From positions 1 to 6,387 of the forward strand of contig JAJAYX010000423.1 of the NCBI GenBank assembly GCA_026785985.1: DNA of 6,387 nt, written 5' to 3'. Origin of the DNA: Rudanella sp. GTDB lineage: Bacteria; Bacteroidota; Bacteroidia; Cytophagales; Spirosomataceae. Position 1 is the first letter of the stretch. Each line of letters opens with the position of its first letter. The notes under the pieces are model-generated. The model did not search any database. It had not been told where the DNA came from and saw nothing but the letters and a program-made list of their open reading frames with translations. Below, piece by piece: positions 1-5,377 of this stretch. A program made the position numbers and the translations under genes.

Positions 1-41
1 GATGGTGAAGGTGCTTTATTAAGATTAATGATTTCTCTCAT
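1..41 (-). CDS. RidA/YjgF-family protein, N-terminal fragment (cut by window edge)
   Basis: Reading from ATG at 41-39 on the minus strand gives MREIINLNKAPSP before the window ends. This resembles the usual start of RidA (YjgF/YER057c/UK114) proteins, where a short beta strand is followed by a Lys/Asn-Ala-Pro-x-Pro segment leading into a Gly-Pro-Tyr-Ser stretch. RidA proteins are small trimeric cytosolic enzymes that hydrolyse reactive enamine/imine intermediates made by PLP enzymes. Only 13 codons are visible, so catalytic residues cannot be checked and the family call rests on this short match. The gene lies downstream of the tRNA terminator on the same strand. No convincing promoter of its own is visible between 42 and 75. 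Confidence 0.45.
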   Translation of the reverse strand, partial: MREIINLNKAPSP

Positions 42-67
42 TCAGTACACCGTTCCGTACACTACCT

Positions 68-113
68 AAAAACAAAAACGCCTAACATTCTGATAAACAG
101 TTTGTTAGGCGTT
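68..113 (-). terminator. Rho-independent terminator of the initiator tRNA gene
   Basis: A perfect 10-bp inverted repeat (AACGCCTAAC at 77-86 and GTTAGGCGTT at 104-113) encloses a 17-nt loop. Read on the minus strand, the hairpin is followed at once by a T-rich run (TTTTTGTTTTT, within about 66-78). It begins 8 nt after the 3' end of the tRNA, so it most likely ends that transcript ahead of the RidA-like gene. Confidence 0.75.
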
Positions 114-120
114 CACTTTG

Positions 121-193
<73 letters not shown>

Positions 194-205
194 TTGTTGG
201 GAGTG

Positions 206-236
206 CAAAAGTAGTAGGGTTTTTCGGATATTCAAA
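206..236 (-). promoter_or_regulatory. Bacteroidota-type promoter of the tRNA-fMet gene
   Basis: On the minus strand, TTTG (236-233), 19 nt and TACTTTTG (213-206) match the Bacteroidota sigma-A consensus TTTG-N19-TAnnTTTG at every defined position. The -7 element ends 12 nt before the first base of the tRNA, which fits a very short 5' leader. Confidence 0.8.
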
Positions 237-237
237 C

Positions 238-245
238 TACCTTTG
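238..245 (+). promoter_or_regulatory. Promoter -7 element upstream of era (plus strand)
   Basis: TACCTTTG fits TAnnTTTG exactly. No clear TTTG lies 19-21 nt upstream (the region around 213-218 reads TAGTAG), so the -33 element is weak or absent. The site sits back to back with the tRNA promoter, with -33 at 233-236, so the two could compete or be co-controlled. A transcript from here would start near 252 and enter the hairpin at 262-290 almost at once. Confidence 0.5.
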
Positions 246-261
246 TAAAATAATTAACAGT

Positions 262-299
262 CCCCTCCAGAAAATGTTTCAGCGGAGGGGCATTTTTTT
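262..299 (+). terminator. Terminator-like hairpin in the era leader (possible attenuator)
   Basis: CCCCTCC (262-268) and GGAGGGG (284-290) form a perfect 7-bp G/C-rich stem with a 15-nt loop, followed by CA and seven T residues (293-299). This is the form of an intrinsic terminator on the plus strand. No plus-strand gene lies upstream for it to end, and it falls between the putative era promoter and the era start at 326. It may be an attenuator, or it may end a short leader RNA of about 45-50 nt. No competing antiterminator structure was identified. Confidence 0.5.
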
Positions 300-325
300 C
301 TGTAGCCACTGGTTATCAATACCAT

Positions 326-1369
326 ATGGGATCACCTGAATACGAAAATAATTTGCCGGACGAAACGTCGCCCGGCCTTAATTTGCCAGAAACGGACCTT
401 CCCGGCCCCAATTCGCCGGAGAATGAACTGTCCGACGACGAGATGGCCCCCGATGTAGCGGCCATTGCAGCCGCCCAATATCCGGGTCGGGCGGGGTTCA
501 TCAGCATTGTGGGCAAACCCAATGTGGGCAAATCAACGCTGATGAATCAGTTGGTGGGCGAACGCCTGTCCATTATCACCTCGAAGGCGCAAACAACGCG
601 GCACCGCATCATGGGTATCCTGAACGGAACTCACGAGGGCGAAGAATTTCAACTTATTTATTCCGACACACCCGGCATTATCGTACCCTGATACAAGCTG
701 CATGAGTCGATGATGAGTTTTGTGCGCGGCTCGCTTGACGATGCTGACATAATTTTGTTCGTGACGGATATTTTTGAGCAACACGACGAAGACGACGTTC
801 TCCAGCGATTGCAAAAGACCGACGTGCCGGTGATCCTGTTGATCAACAAGATCGACCTGGCAAGTGAGCAGGACGTGGCCGACAAAATAGCCTATTGGTA
901 GGAACACTTTCAGGCCGCCCAGATCCTGCCCATCTCGGCCCTTAATGACATCAACATCGACCGCCTGTTCGATGGCATCATTACGCGACTGCCGCATCAC
1001 CCGCCATTCTTCCCGAAAGATGAACTAACCGACAAGCCGGAACGGTTCTTTGCTTCGGAGATCATCCGCGAAAAAATCTTTCTGAATTATAAAAAGGAAG
1101 TTCCCTATAGTTCGGAAGTCATTATCACGGGCTTCAAAGAGCGCGACGACATGATTATTATCTCGTCGGAGATCCTGGTGGAGCGGCCCACTCAACGGGC
1201 TATTCTGCTGGGCGAAGGTGGTAAAATGATTAAAAAAACGGGCATTATGGCCCGCGAAGAACTCGAACGCTTCTTCAACAAAAAAGTATTCCTCGAAACA
1301 TTCGTCAAAGTAGAACCTGACTGGCGCAACAAAGAGCGCGCCCTGAAGCGGTTTGGATACGATGAATAA
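326..1369 (+). pseudogene. era: GTPase Era, full-length frame interrupted by two in-frame stop codons
   Basis: Era is a KH-domain GTPase that binds the 3' end of 16S rRNA during 30S maturation. The frame has 347 codons. An acidic, Pro-rich extension (1-55) precedes the GTPase domain: G1 GKPNVGKS (63-70), G3 DTPG (114-117), G4 NKID (174-177), G5 SAL (204-206). A complete KH domain follows, with GxxG as GEGG (296-299) and the usual C-terminal KVEPDWR...LKRFGY. Codon 122 is TGA (689-691) and codon 192 is TAG (899-901). They split the protein after G3 and after G4, so no fragment holds a working GTPase. There is no frameshift, and conservation resumes straight after each stop, so the damage is recent or is a sequence error. 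The ATG at 326 was chosen because it is the first in frame. M40 (443) is a possible shorter start nearer the usual Era N-terminus. der follows 85 bases later on the same strand. Confidence 0.85.
350..439 (+). repeat. Three degenerate 30-bp tandem repeats in the 5' end of era
   Basis: Units at 350-379, 380-409 and 410-439 keep the era frame and encode ten residues each: [20 protein letters not shown] and [10 protein letters not shown]. The first two share the AATTTGCC opening and a CCCGGCC block near the end. The third is more diverged (AATTCGCCGGAG). The repeats make up most of an acidic, Pro-rich, probably disordered N-terminal extension that is not part of the normal Era fold. Confidence 0.7.
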
Positions 1370-1443
1370 CAGCTAACAACAACCAGCCAACAGCTAACCG
1401 TATCGACTGATTAGCGAACTGATGGTTGTTGGCTGTTCACTGA
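1368..1443. repeat. era-der intergenic direct repeats and hairpin
   Basis: AACAGCTAAC occurs at 1368-1377 (overlapping the era stop) and again at 1389-1398. An imperfect 13-bp stem, with nine Watson-Crick pairs in a row and two G:U wobbles, joins 1384-1396 with 1423-1435 around a 26-nt loop. No T-run follows, so it is not a typical terminator. It may affect transcript stability or processing between era and der, or it may be a copy of a short intergenic repeat. Confidence 0.5.
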
Positions 1444-1454
1444 TCACTGAATTC

Positions 1455-2762
1455 ATGTCAAACATCGTTGCAATAGTTGGTCGGCCCAATGTGGGGAAAT
1501 CAACGTTTTTTAACCGCCTGATCGAACAACGACAGGCTATTATGGATAACCAATCGGGCGTGACCCGCGACCGGCACTATGGCTATGCCGAGTGGACCGA
1601 TAAACGGTTCACGGTTATCGACACGGGTGGCTACGTGGTGGGTTCCGAAGATACCTTCGAGGGAGCCATCCGCGATCAGGTCGAAATTGCCATTGAAGAA
1701 GCTAACGTGGTACTGTTCATGGTCGATACGATGGTTGGTTTAACCGGTATGGATCAGGACTTTGCCAACATCCTCCGACGGTCGAAAAAGCCGGTTCTGG
1801 TGGTGGCCAACAAAGCCGAAACCGGCGAACGGCATCAGGCGGCTGCTGAGTTCTATGCGCTTGGCCTGGGCGATCCGTTCCCGATTTCGTCGCAAACGGG
1901 CAGTGGCACCGGCGATTTGCTCGATGAGGTGATCAAGCATTTCCCGACTGCCGACATGGAAGACCCCGACGCGGGCATTCCCCGGATTGCCATTATTGGT
2001 CGGCCAATCGTGGGCAAATCGTCGTTTTTGAACGTGTTGCTGGGTAAAGACCGCACCATCGTGACCGACATTGCCGGCACCACCCGCGACTCCATCGACA
2101 CGCGCTACAAGGCATATGGCAAAGATTTTATCCTGACCGATACGGCGGGTTTGCGCCGGAAAGCAAAGGTCAATGACAACATCGAATTCTATTCGATTCT
2201 GCGTACCCTGAAGGCAATGGAAGCCTCCGATGTGTGTATTGTGATGCTCGATGCCACCCGTGGCCTGGAGTCGCAGGACATGAACATTATTGGGCAGGCC
2301 GTGAAAGCTAAGAAAGGCGTGGTGCTGATGGTGAATAAATGGGATGCTATCGAGAAAGACCAGAAAACCGCCGATATCTGGAAAAAGGAAATAAACCGGC
2401 GCATGGCTCCCATAGACTACCTGCCCATTATTTTTGCGTCGGTTCACGAGAAGCAACGCATTTTCCAGGTGATGGAAAAAGCAACGGAGGTGTATGAGAA
2501 CAAGCACAAGAAAATCACGACCTCGAATCTGAATGAAGTGATGCAGCCCGAAATCGAGCGGCATCCGCCACCAGCCATGAAGGGGAAGCACATCAAAATT
2601 AAGTATATGCTTCAGGTGCCAACGCCTTCACCGACGTTCATTTTCTTCTGCAACCTACCGCAATATATCCGCGAACCCTACGAGCGTTTCCTCGAAAACC
2701 GACTCCGTGAACACTTCGGTTTCGATGGCGTTCCGATCACGGTTTTCTTCCGGCAAAAATAG
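1455..2762 (+). CDS. der: Ribosome-assembly GTPase Der (EngA), with altered G1 motif in GTPase domain 2
   Basis: Der has two tandem GTPase domains and a KH-like C-terminal domain, and acts in 50S subunit maturation. The ATG at 1455 gives 435 residues, the usual length, beginning directly with [16 protein letters not shown]. An in-frame ATG at 1422 would add 11 residues unlike the family. Domain 1: G1 GRPNVGKS (9-16), GVTRD (35-39), DTGG (56-59), G4 NKAE (119-122; Glu instead of the usual Asp). Domain 2: G1 GRPIVGKS (182-189), GTTRD (208-212), DTAG (229-232), NKWD (294-297). The C-terminal KH-like part (about 350-435) ends in [10 protein letters not shown] and is typical. Ile185 (ATC, 2007-2009) replaces the nearly invariant G1 Asn, which in related potassium-dependent GTPases such as MnmE helps bind K+. 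The frame is otherwise intact and ends with TAG. der probably shares a transcript with era, since no good promoter is visible in the 85-base gap. Confidence 0.95.
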   Translation: MSNIVAIVGRPNVGKSTFFNRLIEQRQAIMDNQSGVTRDRHYGYAEWTDKRFTVIDTGGYVVGSEDTFEGAIRDQVEIAIEEANVVLFMVDTMVGLTGMDQDFANILRRSKKPVLVVANKAETGERHQAAAEFYALGLGDPFPISSQTGSGTGDLLDEVIKHFPTADMEDPDAGIPRIAIIGRPIVGKSSFLNVLLGKDRTIVTDIAGTTRDSIDTRYKAYGKDFILTDTAGLRRKAKVNDNIEFYSILRTLKAMEASDVCIVMLDATRGLESQDMNIIGQAVKAKKGVVLMVNKWDAIEKDQKTADIWKKEINRRMAPIDYLPIIFASVHEKQRIFQVMEKATEVYENKHKKITTSNLNEVMQPEIERHPPPAMKGKHIKIKYMLQVPTPSPTFIFFCNLPQYIREPYERFLENRLREHFGFDGVPITVFFRQK

Positions 2763-2774
2763 GTAGAAGGGAAA

Positions 2775-2816
2775 AAGGGGAGCTGACGCATTTGGTTATT
2801 GCATCAGCCTCCCTTT
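2775..2816. terminator. Two-way terminator between convergent der and M28 peptidase genes
   Basis: AAGGGGAGCTGACGCA (2775-2790) pairs with 2800-2816 across a 9-nt loop, with one mismatch, one bulged C and one G:T wobble. Read on the minus strand, it is followed by a T5 run (complement of AAAAA at 2772-2776), so it fits termination of the peptidase gene best. On the plus strand the downstream run is CTTTCCTCC, a poorer U-tract, but the hairpin starts only 13 bases after the der stop. Confidence 0.65.
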
Positions 2817-2821
2817 CCTCC

Positions 2822-4324
2822 TTACTTATAAAGCTCCTTCCCCGTAGCTTCGTACTTGTCGCCCGCGCTCCAGAAGGGGCGGGTTGGGCGGTCGGCAATA
2901 AGGCGGGCGGTGTGGGCATAGGCCTGACAGAACCGGTGTAAATAACTAAAATTCAGTGATTCGGGATTGTCGATGGCCTGGTGATAATACTTGGCAATGG
3001 CTTCGTCGAAAGATTTGAAACCCGGCGAAAACGTGGGAGCGGGGACACCTTTTGCGGCAAAACTGACATTGTCGGAGCGGTCGAAAAGGCCCTGTTCGGG
3101 GGCGGGTTCGGCAAAAACGCTTAGGCCAAATGCTTTGGCTCCGGCTTCGATTTCGGCTTTGGCCCCCGTGCGTTCCAGTCCAATCACCGATACAATGGTT
3201 GTGTCGCTATAACCTGCTCCGTCGATATTCAAATCGAAAATGCTTTGTTTGAGGGGAATCAGCGGGTTCTCGGCATAATAGCGACTACCCAGCAAGCCCA
3301 CCTCTTCGCCCGTGAGGGCCAACACCAGCACCGACCGTTTGGGGCGTTGCTCGCTCAAGGCTTTGGCGGCCGTGAGCAAGCCCACCGTCCCGAAAGCATT
3401 GTCGCGTGCGCCGTTGAAAATGCTGTCGGTGGGCTGATAGGCACTTCCGCCCTGCTTGCCCACGCCTATGTGGTCGAAGTGCGCGGAGAGAATAATGTAT
3501 TCGTCTTTGAGTTTCGGGTCGGCTCCTTCAATCACGCCCGCCACGTTCACCGAGGGAGCGGGCATTTTGGGTCGCCCCGATGTGCGAAACATAACTGTTT
3601 GACCCGCTTCTTTCAACCGACCAAACTGGTTATTGGTATTGTTGATCCAGGCGTGTGTGAGGGGGCTGTTTATGGCACCGGCCACGGGCACGGCAATTTG
3701 TTCGCGGTTAAAATACTGCCCCACCATGCCCCACGGTATCGACTCGCTGTAGAGTTCGATGAGGGCCGAAACCCCTTTTTCGGCGGCTAATTTGCGCTTT
3801 TGGTTCGAGGCTCGAAAAATCTCCTGTGGCCCTTTAGCCTCCGGCGACCCGCCTTGTACGACCACAATCCGGCCTTTCACATCGCGGCCATTGTAGCCAT
3901 CTTCGGCTTCGGTAAAGCCATAGCCCGCATAAACCACTTCGCCAGTTTTGTCGATTGACCCACCGGCCATAATCACGAGGTCTTTGCCCAATTTTAGGGA
4001 GTCTTTGCCCGCGACGAGTAATCCCGAACTGGCGGCACTAACTCGCTCTAAATCAATTTTTTGGTAGAAATCAGTTTGACCCTGAACGGGTTTCAGACCC
4101 AGCATCCGGTATTGTTCGGCAATATAGCGGGCAGCAATCATGTTGCCCACCGACCCCGTCCGGCGACCCTGCAACTCATCGGAAGCCAGGAACCGCATAT
4201 GGGTCTCGGACTCGGCTTGAGAGATGCGGTTTTCGGGAAGGGTGGTCGTGGCTTTTCTGGGTTGAGCCAGCGTCAGGGGGGCACTCAACAGCAGCAGGAA
4301 AATGATGGTTAGTTTTGGAGTCAT
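2822..4324 (-). CDS. Secreted M28-family zinc metallopeptidase with PA-like insert
   Basis: This is a 500-residue exported protein. Residues 1-20 are a Sec signal peptide (Lys4, a hydrophobic run, then LTLA before Gln21) with no lipobox, so a periplasmic or secreted product is expected. Residues 35-95 resemble the N-terminal part of M28 aminopeptidases (MRFLASDELQGRRTGS). Residues 100-250 fit a protease-associated (PA) type insert. The catalytic part carries the expected two-zinc set: His282 and Asp284 in SAHFDHIG, bridging Asp308 in GARDNAFG, general base Glu340 and ligand Glu341 in LTGEEVGLLGS, Asp368 in NIDGAG, and His448 in YYHQAID. Family members are mostly aminopeptidases or carboxypeptidases that trim peptides; the exact substrate cannot be read from sequence. 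All key residues are present, so it should be active. It has its own promoter-like site and converges on der. Confidence 0.92.
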   Translation of the reverse strand: MTPKLTIIFLLLLSAPLTLAQPRKATTTLPENRISQAESETHMRFLASDELQGRRTGSVGNMIAARYIAEQYRMLGLKPVQGQTDFYQKIDLERVSAASSGLLVAGKDSLKLGKDLVIMAGGSIDKTGEVVYAGYGFTEAEDGYNGRDVKGRIVVVQGGSPEAKGPQEIFRASNQKRKLAAEKGVSALIELYSESIPWGMVGQYFNREQIAVPVAGAINSPLTHAWINNTNNQFGRLKEAGQTVMFRTSGRPKMPAPSVNVAGVIEGADPKLKDEYIILSAHFDHIGVGKQGGSAYQPTDSIFNGARDNAFGTVGLLTAAKALSEQRPKRSVLVLALTGEEVGLLGSRYYAENPLIPLKQSIFDLNIDGAGYSDTTIVSVIGLERTGAKAEIEAGAKAFGLSVFAEPAPEQGLFDRSDNVSFAAKGVPAPTFSPGFKSFDEAIAKYYHQAIDNPESLNFSYLHRFCQAYAHTARLIADRPTRPFWSAGDKYEATGKELYK

Positions 4325-4361
4325 GGGATGGTTGGGCTATGGCCTTCATCTGGCAATTAGT

Positions 4362-4392
4362 GAAAGGTAGTTGTATGGGGTAATTCGGTAAA
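4362..4392 (-). promoter_or_regulatory. Promoter of the M28 peptidase gene
   Basis: On the minus strand, TTTA (4392-4389), 19 nt and TACCTTTC (4369-4362) differ from the Bacteroidota consensus TTTG-N19-TAnnTTTG at one base in each element. The -7 element lies 37 bases before the ATG at 4324. This suggests the peptidase is transcribed apart from the upstream lipoprotein gene. Confidence 0.55.
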
Positions 4393-4413
4393 GATAGACA
4401 AGAAAAAACAGCA

Positions 4414-5268
4414 TCACTTGCACTCATATACGACCGAATGCTGATTTTTCCGCTGGCTGGTCTGGCCGCTGCCCGACGTGCTAATGGTGTTCTGCTCCTG
4501 CCCCGACAGGCGACCATTTCCGTCGGTTTTCGGGGTGAACGTGGCCGACTCGCGGAGCGTGCTGCGAGTGCCGTTTTTGGCGTTGTAGATTTTGTAATCC
4601 TGCACTACCCGCTGTTGCCAGAAGCGACTTGGTATGGTCTCAACCAACTGACTCAGAGCCACTACCGTTAGCAAGCCCGGTTGTGAAAAATTGGTCATCG
4701 GGTTAACCAGGGTGCCATAAGTGAAGTCGGTTTCCTGCTCCACGGTGGTTCGGTCAGTAAGAGTAGAGGTCAGTTTCTCGGTTTTGAGAAGGCCTTCGGA
4801 GTCATACAAAAAGCTGTAGTCGCGAGAGCGGACGAATGAGTTTGCCGGGATAACCTGCCGGGTCTCCAGCACACGGGTTAGCTTGTTAGCCGGGTTGTAG
4901 GTCATTTCATAAATTGCCTGAACGGCTCCGTTTCGGGTGGCGGTTGCACTGACGGGTTGGGTGGTGGCTGCCACATTGCCGAACGTCAATACAAAAGCTC
5001 CATCGGAAGCTTTTGTGACTCCACTTATCGGGCTGTAATCAATCGTCAGATTTACTTGCCGGTCGGTGTTGCGTTCGCTCAATTGTGTCAGTTGGTTTTC
5101 TGAGTAGGAGAACGTGCGCTGCATTTGATCGGTCAGGCGACCATTGACATCCAACTGATCGGTGAGGGTGACAACCTTGCACAAAACGGTTTTGGGCGTG
5201 TTGTCTTTGTTACATCCTGAAAAAAAGGCAGTTAGCAGACCGGCTGCTAATAGTACACGAAATGTCAT
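4414..5268 (-). CDS. Predicted outer-membrane lipoprotein of unknown function
   Basis: I do not recognise a specific family. The 284-residue product begins with a lipoprotein signal peptide (MTFRVLLAAGLLTAFFSGC) with a lipobox ending at Cys19. The mature N-terminus CNKDN has Lys-Asp soon after the lipidated Cys, which could favour surface exposure, as in Bacteroidota lipoprotein export signals. The rest is Thr/Ser/Gln-rich, without membrane segments, and appears all-beta. Strands with a Tyr-x-x-x-x-(Lys/Gln/Gly)-Leu pattern recur at about 55-65 (SYSENQLTQL), 123-133 (TYNPANKLTRV) and 154-165 (LYDSEGLLKTEK). They resemble the YD-like repeats of Bacteroidota DUF4595-type lipoproteins, but this is only a resemblance. 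The gene ends with TGA, 89 bases before the peptidase start. A role with the peptidase is possible but unproven. Confidence 0.8.
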   Translation of the reverse strand: MTFRVLLAAGLLTAFFSGCNKDNTPKTVLCKVVTLTDQLDVNGRLTDQMQRTFSYSENQLTQLSERNTDRQVNLTIDYSPISGVTKASDGAFVLTFGNVAATTQPVSATATRNGAVQAIYEMTYNPANKLTRVLETRQVIPANSFVRSRDYSFLYDSEGLLKTEKLTSTLTDRTTVEQETDFTYGTLVNPMTNFSQPGLLTVVALSQLVETIPSRFWQQRVVQDYKIYNAKNGTRSTLRESATFTPKTDGNGRLSGQEQNTISTSGSGQTSQRKNQHSVVYECK

Positions 5269-5289
5269 GGTAAGTAGCTATTACAAGGG

Positions 5290-5320
5290 TAAATCTACGG
5301 CGTTCTGGTAGGGTAATCAA
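5290..5320 (-). promoter_or_regulatory. Promoter of the lipoprotein gene
   Basis: On the minus strand, TTGA (5320-5317), 19 nt and TAGATTTA (5297-5290) approximate TTTG-N19-TAnnTTTG: the core TTG is present at -33 and seven of eight positions match at -7. The -7 element is 21 bases before the ATG at 5268. The 109-base divergent gap also serves the mcrB-like gene. Its best plus-strand candidate, TATTTTAG at 5342-5349, lacks a -33 partner. Confidence 0.5.
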
Positions 5321-5377
5321 CGAAAATCGGGTAAAAAGTGGTATTTTAGCCTTTCTATCCTGTATCCTACTGATTGC

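Noticed and set aside
44..59. GTAC...GTAC pair upstream of the RidA-like gene as an operator
   Set aside because: The half-sites are only 4 bp with an unsymmetrical 8-nt spacer, which is no better than chance.
1..69. Plus-strand open frame at the window start (22 codons to TAA at 67-69)
   Set aside because: It has no recognisable C-terminal motif, while the minus strand gives a RidA-like N-terminus with a proper ATG over the same bases.
689..730. Selenocysteine at the era TGA
   Set aside because: No convincing SECIS-like hairpin follows the TGA, the position is not a redox site in Era, and it would not explain the second stop (TAG).
689..901. Genetic code reassignment of TGA or TAG to explain the interrupted era frame
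   Set aside because: der ends with TAG (2760-2762) and the lipoprotein gene ends with TGA (4414-4416), each at the expected protein end, so both codons act as normal stops here.
1740..2591. Long minus-strand open frame (283 codons) opposite der
   Set aside because: It is antisense to the well-conserved Der protein, and its His/Arg-rich translation resembles no protein family. It is a by-product of G/C-rich codon use.
3245..3790. Plus-strand open frame (181 codons) opposite the M28 peptidase gene
   Set aside because: It lies wholly opposite a gene with complete catalytic motifs and has no promoter or recognisable domain.
4395..4416. Possible terminator after the lipoprotein gene (A6 run at 4403-4408, T-run on the minus strand)
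   Set aside because: Only a 3-4 bp stem (GCA/TGC) precedes the T-run, too weak to call an intrinsic terminator.
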